NCBI GenBank assembly: GCA_020722285.1
Contig: DYLC01000003.1
Location: 1 to 39,930, forward strand
Source of the DNA: Desulfobulbus propionicus
GTDB lineage: Bacteria > Desulfobacterota > Dissulfuribacteria > Dissulfuribacterales > DYLC01
Direction: 5' to 3'
Length of the DNA: 39,930 nt
This document shows positions 28,242 to 38,461 of the stretch, piece by piece (the stretch's first letter is position 1; each line of letters opens with the position of its first letter). Below the pieces are notes generated by a model that saw only the letters and a list, made by a program, of their open reading frames with translations, did no database searches and was not told the DNA's origin. The position numbers and the translations under genes are program-made.

Positions 28242-28733
28242 ATGCCAAGATTCATAGAGGTTGACCTGCCTTGCGGAAAATTTTACAACATTACAACCCT
28301 GATACTTGACCTCAATGGCACACTTACAGTGGATGGAAAATGGTCAGAGGGGGTAGAGCAAAGGCTTTTGGAGTTGACAGAGATACTCGACATACACATC
28401 CTGAGCGCAGATACTAATCAGACAATGGACACACTACTTGCGCCTTTCAGGGGCAACAAAGGCATTACAATAAAACATCTCGAATCAGGCAAAGGCGACA
28501 TACAAAAACTCACCTATTTGAACAAACTCGGGTGTGAGAATACAGCTGCAATAGGAAATGGCTGTAATGATGCATTCATGCTTAAGGATGCTGCTATCGG
28601 CATATGTATTGTTGGAAAGGAAGGGGCATCAACAAAGACTCTGCTCGCAAGCGATGTAGTATTTCATAACGTGTGCGATGCGCTTGACATCTTCCTGAAA
28701 CCAAACCGCATGATTGCAACCTTGAGAAAATAA
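28242..28733 (+). CDS. HAD-family hydrolase (soluble P-type-ATPase-like)
   Basis: LILDLNGTLTVDG, GNGCNDAFMLKDAAIGI. Confidence 0.85.
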   Translation: MPRFIEVDLPCGKFYNITTLILDLNGTLTVDGKWSEGVEQRLLELTEILDIHILSADTNQTMDTLLAPFRGNKGITIKHLESGKGDIQKLTYLNKLGCENTAAIGNGCNDAFMLKDAAIGICIVGKEGASTKTLLASDVVFHNVCDALDIFLKPNRMIATLRK

Positions 28734-28749
28734 CCTGAAAGCAGCTTTA

Positions 28750-29256
28750 TTAACTGCCAAGATGTTTCTGAACAATATGCTCAAGTTCGTCAGGTTCAAC
28801 CATCCCCATAATCTTTGATACAATCTTCCTGTCTTTTCCAATCACAAATGTCACAGGAAGACCGTAAACATCTCCATAATCTCTGATTACCTTTGAGGTC
28901 GCAAGCAACACAGGAAAATTGATATTCATTCTTTTTATAAAGGATGGCAGCACCTCATTCCAGTTAGAATCAGCAGAAATCGCAAGCACCTGAAGCCCCT
29001 TGTCGCCATATTTTTGCTGTAACTTCACAAAATCAGGTATCTCCGCCCTGCATGGAGGGCAATAAGTGGCAAAAAAATTCAAAACAATCATCTTTCCTTT
29101 AAAATCTGACAACGAATAGGTTTTCTGAGTGACATCCAGCAAGGTGAATTCTGGTGCGACAGTCAGGTCAGCGCTGCTTGTGCAGGCATTGATTGAAAAA
29201 AATATACACCAGCAAAACAAAATAGAACTCAAAAACTTCACAGCATTTTTTTTCAT
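28750..29256 (-). CDS. TlpA-like thiol:disulfide oxidoreductase, exported or lipoprotein
   Basis: LNFFATYCPPCRAEIPDF; N-terminal signal with INAC. Confidence 0.88.
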   Translation of the reverse strand: MKKNAVKFLSSILFCWCIFFSINACTSSADLTVAPEFTLLDVTQKTYSLSDFKGKMIVLNFFATYCPPCRAEIPDFVKLQQKYGDKGLQVLAISADSNWNEVLPSFIKRMNINFPVLLATSKVIRDYGDVYGLPVTFVIGKDRKIVSKIMGMVEPDELEHIVQKHLGS

Positions 29257-29292
29257 AAACGTTAACCTTTATCTCTCATTAAATTAATCTGT

Positions 29293-29316
29293 AGGGAGGT
29301 TACCCAGAAATGTAAC
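29293..29316 (+). repeat. Possible family 2 repeat fragment
   Basis: AGGGAGGTTACCCAGAAATGTAAC. Confidence 0.3.
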
Positions 29317-29317
29317 A

Positions 29318-30043
29318 TCAACCCTCAAACTGCTCCAGTTTTCTAATTAAGACCACAAGAGCTTCTGCTTCTTTTTGCAATATCTGGTTGCCTTTCTCAA
29401 TACTTGCCTTTTCAGGGTCTCCCCAGACGCCGCCTGGCCAATAGCGCAGTTTGTTCCGGGTCAGAATATGTTTTGGAAAAGAAGGAAACTCCTTTACGCC
29501 GCCTTTTCTAACAAAATCAGGACGTAAATACAACATAAGCGAGGTCTCGACCTCTCCGGCATGGGAATCCCCATCAGTTTCAACAAGACCATCGGCAATC
29601 TTCGCCACCAGATCCAACACAGTCAGCACAGCGATTTTTACATCAGAGAAGCGTTGCAGCAGCTCCTCTCCTGCATCAGCTACAAAAGCCATGTGCGTAC
29701 CTCCAGCATGGCCTGAAATCAATACAAAATTTCTAAACCCCTGTGAGTAAGCAGCGACCACAATGTCAATTACCAGCGCCCTTAACGTGCTGCCTTTTAT
29801 GCCAAGAGTACCGGCATGCTGACTGGTGCTTCTGCATAGCCCGTACCACACAGGTGGTGCGACAAAAACAGGATAAAGCCTGCTGGCAAGCATTGCAAGC
29901 TCATATACATGGATCGTGTCGGTCCCAATGGGCAGATGTGTGCCATGCTCTTCAACTGAGCCAAAAGGAAGTATCAATGTCCTGCTTTTGTCAAGACAAT
30001 CAGTAAATGACGAAATATTCAGATTTTCTATAATCATGACCAA
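29318..30043 (-). CDS. Creatininase family protein
   Basis: LPFGSVEEHGTHLPIGTDTIH, ISGHAGGTH, GDSHAGEVETSLML. Confidence 0.9.
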   Translation of the reverse strand: MVMIIENLNISSFTDCLDKSRTLILPFGSVEEHGTHLPIGTDTIHVYELAMLASRLYPVFVAPPVWYGLCRSTSQHAGTLGIKGSTLRALVIDIVVAAYSQGFRNFVLISGHAGGTHMAFVADAGEELLQRFSDVKIAVLTVLDLVAKIADGLVETDGDSHAGEVETSLMLYLRPDFVRKGGVKEFPSFPKHILTRNKLRYWPGGVWGDPEKASIEKGNQILQKEAEALVVLIRKLEQFEG

Positions 30044-30053
30044 TGGCTATAAA

Positions 30054-31253
30054 TCAACGGGTTCTGTAAACACCTTCAGCATCTGCGCCTGGCAAAAGTT
30101 CCTGCGGCTCTCCAAGCAAAAATTGACCGTTACTTATTTTTTCCTTTAAAATTTGCGATATCTCCCTTGCCCGAGGCAGGCTTGAAACAGGGGCTGTCGG
30201 CACATCCTTGCCATCCACTTTTATCATGCCATTTTTTAGCTGACTATAGGTGACCTCAGCCAGAACATCTGCCTTCCCTGCTGGATAATCTATGCCATAA
30301 TCCAGAACAGGCAGTGTAATATCAGAGTCTGAAACCCCGGTATAAAAGGCAATCTCTTCATTCAGAACAGGGATAGGTATGCCAATACCTACTGCCAGAG
30401 AACAGCCATAACCCAGAATGCTGACCCCTACAAGCCACCTGGAAGACATCTGTTTCATATCCCCCATTACCATCAGAGAACCAGCAGGACGCCTTGGAAG
30501 CCCGCGGGCGTTTCTTTCGTCAAGACGCGGGTTGTGCTGGGTCCCCTCTGAAATCACATAACCTGTTCCACCGCCCAGAAAAATCCTTGTTCCAACTCCG
30601 ATTGTTCTATAATAGGGGTCATTAAACAAGGGGCTTAGCTGGCCTGATGTGGCATAATTGGCATTTCCAAGATTTGGCTTGATAGCTCCCATGTAGGTAT
30701 AAACCATTTTCTTTGCCCTGCTTACTGCACAACTGTAGTTCTGATATGCATTTCGTGGGTTAACGAGCTTGGCAAAAGGCAGATCAGCAAGTTTTACCTT
30801 TTTCTCATGATTCTGATTCGGATAGCAATGAGTGCCATAGGCCTCTGCCCTGAGACTTACCGGCTTTCCGGCTACAAGTTCCTGTATCACATGGCCGCCA
30901 CCATACAGAAACTCTCCTGGATAAACCTTGTTAAGCGGATCATCCTCTTTAGGTTCAGTAGCGCCAAGGTATAAATCCACTGCAGCAAGCCCTGCATGAG
31001 CAGGGACATCATTCAGCCAGACCTTTGATGCCCTGATAGGTGGGGTGCTATGACCGAAATTAATCAAAACACCTGAGGAACACATGGGAGAAAACGTACC
31101 AGTGGTTACGACATCCACCTCCCTTGCTGCCTCGACCTCACCTTTTTTCCCAACTATCTCTGTCATTTCGTCGGCGGTCACGACAACCGCCTTGCCTGCC
31201 TTGATCTTTCTGTTTATCTCTTCAAATGTCTTTTCAACCTTAAAATTTGCCAT
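30054..31253 (-). CDS. Homocysteine biosynthesis protein (DUF39/HcyBio family)
   Basis: TVVTADEMTEIVGKKGEVEAAREVDVVTTGTFSPMCSSGVLINFGHSTPPIR; FLGGGTGYVISEGTQHNP. Confidence 0.88.
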   Translation of the reverse strand: MANFKVEKTFEEINRKIKAGKAVVVTADEMTEIVGKKGEVEAAREVDVVTTGTFSPMCSSGVLINFGHSTPPIRASKVWLNDVPAHAGLAAVDLYLGATEPKEDDPLNKVYPGEFLYGGGHVIQELVAGKPVSLRAEAYGTHCYPNQNHEKKVKLADLPFAKLVNPRNAYQNYSCAVSRAKKMVYTYMGAIKPNLGNANYATSGQLSPLFNDPYYRTIGVGTRIFLGGGTGYVISEGTQHNPRLDERNARGLPRRPAGSLMVMGDMKQMSSRWLVGVSILGYGCSLAVGIGIPIPVLNEEIAFYTGVSDSDITLPVLDYGIDYPAGKADVLAEVTYSQLKNGMIKVDGKDVPTAPVSSLPRAREISQILKEKISNGQFLLGEPQELLPGADAEGVYRTR

Positions 31254-31258
31254 ATTAC

Positions 31259-31861
31259 CTACTCTAAAACAGAAATTACCTTAAAATTTGACAGCTCCAG
31301 CCTCTCAATAAGAGGCCCTAATTCCATCCTTTCAAGCCTTACAGAGTGTACCTTACGACGGGATGGCTCCGCATCCATGAGCACACTTATAATTTTTCCC
31401 CCGCATTCCCGGATAATCTTCAAGGCATCTTCAATAGAATACTGCCTGTCTGTTACTATGATGTCTATCCTGGCATAATCCTCAAGCATACCCATAAATT
31501 CTATAAAGGCTGCAACTATGTCTGACGCTGTAAGAATGCCGACAAGCTGCCTTTTCTCCATCACAGGCAACCCGCCGATCTTGTAATTATAAATCAGCCT
31601 CGCTGCTGCATCTAATGTGGAATTAGAGACAATAGTAATCGGATTCAAAATCATTACATCAGAGGCTTTGATGCCATTCGGACAAGGCTGAACCAGATAT
31701 TGTCTGAGGTTTGATTCAGTGATAAATCCAAGCATTTCCCCTTCCCTGACAACTGGTATATGCCTGATCGACTTCTGGTGCATAAGACTTACAACATCCA
31801 TCAGACTTGCATCAGGAGAAATAACCACCGGATTCTTAGTCATCCAATTTTTTACCTTCAT
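31259..31861 (-). CDS. Tandem CBS-domain protein with C-terminal ACT-like region
   Basis: MKVKNWMTKNPVVISPDASLMDVVSLMHQKSIRHIPVVREGEMLGFIT; second CBS LTASDIVAAF. Confidence 0.88.
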   Translation of the reverse strand: MKVKNWMTKNPVVISPDASLMDVVSLMHQKSIRHIPVVREGEMLGFITESNLRQYLVQPCPNGIKASDVMILNPITIVSNSTLDAAARLIYNYKIGGLPVMEKRQLVGILTASDIVAAFIEFMGMLEDYARIDIIVTDRQYSIEDALKIIRECGGKIISVLMDAEPSRRKVHSVRLERMELGPLIERLELSNFKVISVLE

Positions 31862-31923
31862 AATCTCACCCTAAAATCACACATCGAAAAACAAACTGAA
31901 TACAGCAAGAGTAATCTATAAAT

Positions 31924-33327
31924 CTAAAGGCCATATTTCGCAAGCCGATATCTGAACGACCGGAAATTGAGCTTCAGCAGTTTTGCCGCCTCTGTCTTGG
32001 AATTATTTGCCATATCAAGGGCTTGTATAATAAACTTTTTTTCTATATTCTCAAGATATCCTTCAAGATCAAACCCGTCAGGAGTAATCTCAGGGATGGC
32101 GGTTAAATCTTTTGACTCCCCCTGTTTATGGCGGGACAGCACAAGACTATCAGGCAAAATCAGATTGGAACTTGCAAGAGTGACGCTTCTCTCTATTATA
32201 TTTTCAAGCTCTCTGACATTTCCTGGAAAAATATAGTTCATCAATGCATCCATTGCATAACTTGAGATTCCTGCCACATCTTTTCCCGTAGTTGAGGAAT
32301 ACTTGTCAAGAAAATATTTTACAAGGATCGGGATATCTTCCCTGCGCTCTCTAAGCGGAGGTACATGAATATTGATAACATTTATCCTGTAATAAAGATC
32401 CTCCCTGAAACGACCGGACATGACCTCATTTTCAAGATTTCTGTTGGTTGCAGCCACAATCCTGACATCTACCCGAATTTCTTTTGTTGACCCAAGAGGC
32501 AAAAAACTCTTTTGCTGCACAACCCTCAAAAGTTTTGCCTGAAGAGGCATAGGCAGCTCTCCAACTTCATCCAGAAAAAGCGTGCCTTTGTCTGCCTGAA
32601 GAAACAGGCCTGGTTTATCCCTGTCAGCGCCTGTAAATGCCCCTTTGCAAAAGCCAAAGAGTTCGCTTTCAAGCAGATTTTCCGGAATTCCGCCACAATT
32701 GACCACGACAAAAGGATTTTGCTTACGGACACCAAGGTTGTGGATGGCACAGGCTACAAGTTCTTTTCCTGTGCCACTTTCACCAGTAATCAAAACGCTT
32801 GACGGGCTATTGGCAACCCTTGGAATGAGCTGAAATATCTTGAGCATTGCAGGGCTGTTGGCAATCATGCGATCAAGCCGATGCATCTGGTCCTTAGCTC
32901 TGGACACCTTTTTTGATAACCCTGAATCATTATCCGATGTGACATCTATACCGGACAATGCATTGGCAATGGTGGCCCTAAGCTCATCTATATTAAAAGG
33001 CTTTGTGACATAGTCCCATGCTCCTTCTTTCATGGCAGTCACAGCAGTATCAAGGGAGCCGAAGGCTGTTATGAGAATAACTGGCAGGGCAGGGTGTGTC
33101 TGTTTGAGATGATGCAGAAAAGATACGCCATCCATGCCAGGCATACGAATATCAGAAAGCACCAGGGAAACCTGGGCTGAACTCATAAGCTCAAGAGCGT
33201 CCCTGGCGTTTTTGGCGACAGAGACCTGATAACCCTCTTTTTTAAAAAGTATCTCCAGAAACTCCCTGAGGCTTTGGTCGTCGTCCACAATCAAAATATG
33301 CTGATTGGATTTTCTGAGGTCCGTCAC
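31924..33327 (-). CDS. Sigma-54-dependent NtrC-family response regulator
   Basis: Receiver ILIVDDDQSLREFL; AAA+ GESGTGKELVA, GAFTGA; C-terminal Fis-like helix. Confidence 0.95.
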   Translation of the reverse strand: MTDLRKSNQHILIVDDDQSLREFLEILFKKEGYQVSVAKNARDALELMSSAQVSLVLSDIRMPGMDGVSFLHHLKQTHPALPVILITAFGSLDTAVTAMKEGAWDYVTKPFNIDELRATIANALSGIDVTSDNDSGLSKKVSRAKDQMHRLDRMIANSPAMLKIFQLIPRVANSPSSVLITGESGTGKELVACAIHNLGVRKQNPFVVVNCGGIPENLLESELFGFCKGAFTGADRDKPGLFLQADKGTLFLDEVGELPMPLQAKLLRVVQQKSFLPLGSTKEIRVDVRIVAATNRNLENEVMSGRFREDLYYRINVINIHVPPLRERREDIPILVKYFLDKYSSTTGKDVAGISSYAMDALMNYIFPGNVRELENIIERSVTLASSNLILPDSLVLSRHKQGESKDLTAIPEITPDGFDLEGYLENIEKKFIIQALDMANNSKTEAAKLLKLNFRSFRYRLAKYGL

Positions 33328-33435
33328 AATTTTTACTCACTCCTTCGCTGATAGCTGCATTATGCACAGTGTTATATGAAACCTCCCATAGATTCACACT
33401 GCCTTAGTTAGTTACAGCAACTGTTTACCTCTTCT

Positions 33436-34722
33436 TCACCCCGATTTTTTGTGCGTAAAACAGCCTTTTTTAATAGTCATGACAGCCCTGCCCTTCAATT
33501 TCTGACCAAGCCAGGGTGAATTATAGCTTTTGGAAAAAAGATCCCCTTTTTTAAACGTAAAAGTCACATTGGGATCAATGATGCAAAGGTCGGCAGGCAT
33601 ACCTTTTTTCAACATCCCCCCGCCAATTCCAAGTATATGCGATGGATTGTAACTCATTTTGAAGGCAAGCTCCAAAGGTGTCAGATAACCCTGCCTGACG
33701 AGTTCAATGGATAGAGGAAGAGCTGTCTCAAGGCCGATAATACCGTTTGCAGCAGCCTCAAATTCCTTTTCTTTTTCAAGCACAGAGTGTGGGGCATGGT
33801 CAGTGGCTATTGCGTCAAGCGTGCCATCCTTCAACCCTTCTATTATGGCAATACGGTCTTCTTCTGTGCGAAGCGGGGGATTCATCTTGGCAAATGTATT
33901 GTAGCCTGTGACTGCCTCTTCAGTAAGGGTGAAATAGTGTGGAGCAGTCTCGGCCGTCACATGCACTCCTCGCCTTTTAGCTAAGCGTATGATCTCCACT
34001 GCGCCTTTTGTACTCACATGGGCTATGTGCAGCCTTGCACCTGTCAGTTCAGCAAGGCATGTGTCACGAAAAACTGCTATATCCTCACATGCATTTGGAA
34101 TACCCTTAAGACCAAGAAGGGTTGACACAACCCCCTCGTTCATAGAACCAGTTGCCAGGGATGGCTCCTCTGCATGGGTGATGATTAGCGCATTAAAACT
34201 ACTGGCATATTCAAGGGCGTGGCGCATGACACTGGCATCTGCCACAGGTACGCCATCATCAGAAAAAGCTACTGCCCCGACGGCAAGCAACTCTCCAAAC
34301 TCTGTCAACTCTCTGCCCTTCTGGCCTTTTGTAATTGCTGCGACAGGATACACGCGGGCATAGCCAGCCTCAGTGGCCTTTGAGATAATAAAATTTGTGA
34401 CCGCTGCATTGTCATTGCAAGGGTTGGTATTGGGCATGCAGGCAATGGAGGTAAAACCGCCTGCTGCAGCCGCCCTCGTTCCTGTCTCAATGGTTTCCTT
34501 GTATTCCTGACCAGGCTCCCTGAGATGAACATGCATGTCCACAAGCCCAGGCATAATCCAGCAGCCTTGCAGGTCATGCACCTCAACGCCTGAAACATCA
34601 GGATGTCCCTCCTGACTCGTTCCAACAAGGGCTATATTCATATCTTCAACAAGCAGCCAGCCCTCAATATCAGTCTTATTGCCCGGATCAAGAAGCCTTG
34701 CATTTTTCAATAAAAATCTCAT
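33436..34722 (-). CDS. pyrC: Dihydroorotase
   Basis: MPGLVDMHVHLREPGQEYKETIETGTRAAAAGGFTSIACMPNTNP; ATDHAPHS. Confidence 0.95.
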   Translation of the reverse strand: MRFLLKNARLLDPGNKTDIEGWLLVEDMNIALVGTSQEGHPDVSGVEVHDLQGCWIMPGLVDMHVHLREPGQEYKETIETGTRAAAAGGFTSIACMPNTNPCNDNAAVTNFIISKATEAGYARVYPVAAITKGQKGRELTEFGELLAVGAVAFSDDGVPVADASVMRHALEYASSFNALIITHAEEPSLATGSMNEGVVSTLLGLKGIPNACEDIAVFRDTCLAELTGARLHIAHVSTKGAVEIIRLAKRRGVHVTAETAPHYFTLTEEAVTGYNTFAKMNPPLRTEEDRIAIIEGLKDGTLDAIATDHAPHSVLEKEKEFEAAANGIIGLETALPLSIELVRQGYLTPLELAFKMSYNPSHILGIGGGMLKKGMPADLCIIDPNVTFTFKKGDLFSKSYNSPWLGQKLKGRAVMTIKKGCFTHKKSG

Positions 34723-34753
34723 GTTAATTCACCATATTCCCACTTGCTAATCC

Positions 34754-34802
34754 TACAGTACAGTGGTTTTCGTTCGTTTTTGGCATTAGACTGGATAGTT
34801 AC
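34754..34802 (+). mobile_element. 153-bp TIR element, copy D, right-end fragment
   Basis: TACAGTACAGTGGTTTTCGTTCGTTTTTGGCATTAGACTGGATAGTTAC matches the right portion of copies A and B. Confidence 0.75.
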
Positions 34803-34814
34803 AAAGGTATAATA

Positions 34815-34957
34815 CGCGATGGCTAAGTAAAAAGCTCCAGATGCAAGGCGCGCAAATCCTGATGAATGAGGCATACTTCCTGTACGCCTCAAATACAAAG
34901 GATACAGCGCAAGATAGCAGTAGCTGGGCAGTTGGCGACTTTTTGCGACATCATCAA
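34815..34957. repeat. Palindromic intergenic repeat family 3, copy 2
   Basis: CGATGGCTAAGTAAAAAG...GATGAATGAGGCATACTTCCTGTACGCCTC...CTTTTTGCGACATCATCA. Confidence 0.6.
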
Positions 34958-35892
34958 GCCTGACTTTCACTTCCAGCAAGCAGCAGTGACAAGACCGCCA
35001 TGCGCACAGCAACACCATTAGTAACCTGCTCTAAAACAACTGACTGTTCACTGTCAGCAGTTTCAGGTGACATTTCAACACCTCTGTTTATAGGCCCCGG
35101 ATGCATAATCAGAGCACTTTTTTTTGCATAGGCCATCACGTTGGATGTTATTCCAAAAAATCTGGCATATTCCCGTTCAGATGAAATCAGCGCCTTTTCC
35201 TGCCGTTCTTTCTGTATGCGAAGAGACATGATTACATCAGCGCCTTCCACTGCATCCTCAAGGCTTTTTGAAACAGTAACCCCCAGTACCTCAGGCTTGG
35301 GAGGCATCAGCGAAACAGGGCCGCAGACAGATACATCAGCCCCCATCATTGAAAACAACCGTGCGCCTGAGTGTGCAACCCTGCTATGGAGGATATCCCC
35401 TACAATGGCAATTTTCAGCCCATTCAGCCTGCCGAAGTGTTCCCTTATTGTAAAAGCATCCAGAAGCGCCTGGGTCGGATGTTCATTAATACCATCGCCA
35501 GCATTTATGATGCTGCACTCCACATGCTTTGCCAAAAGCCACGGCACGCCAGAGGAACTATGACGGATCACAACAGCAGACGGCCTCATTGCCTCAATAT
35601 TTTTCACAGTGTCAATAATCGTCTCACCCTTTAAAACACTACTCGTAGATGCAGACACCGAAACTGTGTCAGCGCTCAGACGCTTTGCAGCCAGCTCAAA
35701 AGAAAGTTTTGTCCTTGTGCTTGGCTCAAAAAAAAGATTTACTATAGTGCAACCGCGAAGCGTGGGCACCTTCTTGATAGGTCTGGATAGGATCTCTTTA
35801 AAGGATTCTGCTGTATCCAAAATATGGGTTATTTCATCAGCTAAAAGGTGCTGGATGCCCAGAAGATGTTTGTGTCGGATATTGCTTGTCAT
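34954..35892 (-). CDS. pyrB: Aspartate carbamoyltransferase catalytic subunit
   Basis: NLFFEPSTRTKLSFELAAKRLSAD; DGINEHPTQALLD. Confidence 0.96.
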   Translation of the reverse strand: MTSNIRHKHLLGIQHLLADEITHILDTAESFKEILSRPIKKVPTLRGCTIVNLFFEPSTRTKLSFELAAKRLSADTVSVSASTSSVLKGETIIDTVKNIEAMRPSAVVIRHSSSGVPWLLAKHVECSIINAGDGINEHPTQALLDAFTIREHFGRLNGLKIAIVGDILHSRVAHSGARLFSMMGADVSVCGPVSLMPPKPEVLGVTVSKSLEDAVEGADVIMSLRIQKERQEKALISSEREYARFFGITSNVMAYAKKSALIMHPGPINRGVEMSPETADSEQSVVLEQVTNGVAVRMAVLSLLLAGSESQA

Positions 35893-35917
35893 AAATTTTA
35901 CAACGTCTTTATCAACC

Positions 35918-35953
35918 CAAAAAAAAGCCTCCTTGTTTCAGGAGGCTTTTTTT
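35918..35953. terminator. Bidirectional rho-independent terminator
   Basis: AAAAAAAAGCCTCC-TTGTTTCA-GGAGGCTTTTTTT. Confidence 0.9.
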
Positions 35954-36017
35954 AGTTTAAAAAAATAAAAAAGTCTTTTTTGTCAGATTCTGTTTGAATC
36001 TTTCAATCATCACTTAG

Positions 36018-36956
36018 TTAGTCCATCTCAGACAACTTGACAATGCGATCATACTCCTCATCAACACGCTTCTGGATATAGGCTAATTGCTCTTCCTTAA
36101 GGTGTTTGAAACGACGCTGGGTTTTTAAATAATCTGTAACAGGCTTTGGCTTGTTGATCTTGCGGCTAAGGATGTACTTGCCTTCAATAACTTCATAAAG
36201 AGGCACCACCCTTGTCTCCACCACAAGCCTTGCAATCTCAATAGACTTCTCACCAGGGCTTCCCCAGCCTGTAGGACATGGAGAATAGATGTGGACATAG
36301 GCAGGACCTTTTACAAGGGCAGCCTTTTTGACCTTGTTCATAAGATCAACATAATAGGCAGGAGAAGCTGTGGCGACATAAGGAATGCCGTGAGCAGCCA
36401 TGATAGCAGGAACATTCTTTTTCCAGGTTACCTGGCCGAAACTCTCCTTGCCTGGAGGAGTTGTAGTGGTCATTGCGCCGTAAGGCGTACATCCTGACCT
36501 CTGCACACCGGTGTTCATATACGCCTCATTGTCAAGGCAGATATAAACCATATCATGGCCTCTTTCAAAAGCGCCTGATATCCACTGAATGCCGATATCA
36601 CCTGTTGCGCCATCGCCTCCTACTGCTACAATATCTATATGCTTTTTGGGTATTTTACCCTTTCTGGCCAACACCTTTCTGGCAGCCTCGATACCTGATG
36701 CGACAGTCGCGGCATTTTCAAAAGCAACGTGCAACCAAGGCACTGTCCACGCTGTCTGTGGAAATGGTGATGTTACAATCTCCATACAGCCTGTGGCGTT
36801 GGCTACTATGATATCCTTGCCAAGGGCCTTCATTGCCATGCGAAGGGCAAGCATCTCTCCACACCCCTGACAGGCCCTGTGACCTGGGGCAACTATCTCA
36901 TCTTTTGGCAAGGTTTTTGCTGAAAAACCTTTAAATTTTTCGAATTCTGGTATCAT
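36018..36956 (-). CDS. porB: 2-oxoacid (pyruvate):ferredoxin oxidoreductase beta subunit
   Basis: [48 protein letters not shown]. Confidence 0.93.
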   Translation of the reverse strand: MIPEFEKFKGFSAKTLPKDEIVAPGHRACQGCGEMLALRMAMKALGKDIIVANATGCMEIVTSPFPQTAWTVPWLHVAFENAATVASGIEAARKVLARKGKIPKKHIDIVAVGGDGATGDIGIQWISGAFERGHDMVYICLDNEAYMNTGVQRSGCTPYGAMTTTTPPGKESFGQVTWKKNVPAIMAAHGIPYVATASPAYYVDLMNKVKKAALVKGPAYVHIYSPCPTGWGSPGEKSIEIARLVVETRVVPLYEVIEGKYILSRKINKPKPVTDYLKTQRRFKHLKEEQLAYIQKRVDEEYDRIVKLSEMD

Positions 36957-38137
36957 TTCTCGCGCACTCCTATGACTTCATAGAGATCTGTCGGCCTTTT
37001 CTTGGCGTACAGGTTGGCTTTATCAACTATTTCCCTGAAGGTATCCACAGTCACATCTCTTCCACCAAGGCCAGCCACAAAACCAAATATCTTTGGCGCT
37101 CTCCCCGGCATCTTGTAAAGAATGGATCTAAGCTCAGCGCTAACAGGACCGCAACTCGCACCGGTTGATATTGTTCTGTCAATCACAGCCAGTGTTTTGA
37201 CTGTCTTTCCGATGGCCTTCCTAAACTCAGGCCCAGGGAAAGGCCTCCAAAGCCTGATGCGGAGCAGCCCAACCTTCTGCCCTTCATCCCTCATGGCGTC
37301 TATGGCTGTCATGGCTGTCTCTGAGATACTGCCCATTGTCACAAGCACGGTCTCCGCATCATCCATCCTGTATGTCTCGATTGGATTATACTGACGGCCA
37401 AATTTGCCGGCAAACTCCTTCCAACCCTGAATGATCACCTTTTTTGATGCCCTGAGAGCCATCTCGTGCGCAACCTTTGCCTCAGTATAAACTTCTGGTA
37501 TGCCAACAGGGCCCATGGTGACAGGCTTTTTAGGATCCAGCTTTACATGTGGCTTGAAAGAAGGGATATAGGCATCCACATCCTCCTGATCTGGCAGGAT
37601 AATCGGCTCAATAACATGGCTTAATGTAAAACCGTCTATATTAACAATAAAAGGCAGGGAGACCTTTGGATCTTCAGCGACTCGGTAGGCATGAAGAAGC
37701 AGGTCCACCGCCTCCTGGCCATTCTCCGCAAAGGTCTGTATCCAGCCGATATCGCGCTGAACCATGATATCATTATGATCATTCCAGATGCTGATCGGGG
37801 CTGCAAGCGCCCTGTTAGCCACAACCATCACCACAGGCAGCCTCATAGGTCCAGGATGATATAAAATCTCACTCATCAGAGAAAGACCCTGTGAACTTGA
37901 AGATGTAAACGTCCTTGCCCCTGCCGCAGATGCGCCTAAACAACAGCTCATAGCTGCGTGCTCTGACTCCACGGGCACATACTCTGCATCCAACTCACCA
38001 TTTGCAACGACATCAGAAAGATGCTCTACGATGTGAGTCTGAGGGGTGATCGGGTAGGCTGATATAACCTCAGCCCTTGCAAGTTTCACAGCATCAGCTA
38101 CTGCTATTGAAACCTCTACTCCAACGCGTTTAGACAT
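36953..38137 (-). CDS. porA: 2-oxoacid (pyruvate):ferredoxin oxidoreductase alpha subunit
   Basis: [65 protein letters not shown]. Confidence 0.94.
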   Translation of the reverse strand: MSKRVGVEVSIAVADAVKLARAEVISAYPITPQTHIVEHLSDVVANGELDAEYVPVESEHAAMSCCLGASAAGARTFTSSSSQGLSLMSEILYHPGPMRLPVVMVVANRALAAPISIWNDHNDIMVQRDIGWIQTFAENGQEAVDLLLHAYRVAEDPKVSLPFIVNIDGFTLSHVIEPIILPDQEDVDAYIPSFKPHVKLDPKKPVTMGPVGIPEVYTEAKVAHEMALRASKKVIIQGWKEFAGKFGRQYNPIETYRMDDAETVLVTMGSISETAMTAIDAMRDEGQKVGLLRIRLWRPFPGPEFRKAIGKTVKTLAVIDRTISTGASCGPVSAELRSILYKMPGRAPKIFGFVAGLGGRDVTVDTFREIVDKANLYAKKRPTDLYEVIGVREK

Positions 38138-38139
38138 TG

Positions 38140-38433
38140 TTACACCTCCTCCTCAACCATTTGGATAGCGCCTTTGGGACACTCATTGGCGCAAATCCCG
38201 CAGCCCTTGCAGTACTCCATGTTCGCCTCGTAATAACCTTCTTTTGTCTGGCTATAAGCCATATCAGGGCAGAAAATCCAACACATTCCACACTTTATAC
38301 ATTTTTCCTTGTCAAGAACAGGACGCTGGGAACGCCAGTCTCCTGTCCTGAACTTAGCGCTACTACCAGGCTCTGTAATATGACAGCCGAATGGTAGCGT
38401 CTTCCAGCCAATAATGGCGTCAGATGTTGCCAT
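38140..38433 (-). CDS. porD: 2-oxoacid:ferredoxin oxidoreductase delta (ferredoxin) subunit
   Basis: CIKCGMCWIFCPD...CKGCGICANECP: two 4Fe-4S motifs. Confidence 0.93.
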   Translation of the reverse strand: MATSDAIIGWKTLPFGCHITEPGSSAKFRTGDWRSQRPVLDKEKCIKCGMCWIFCPDMAYSQTKEGYYEANMEYCKGCGICANECPKGAIQMVEEEV

Positions 38434-38461
38434 ATTTTGCTCCTTTAATGAACTCTTTGAT

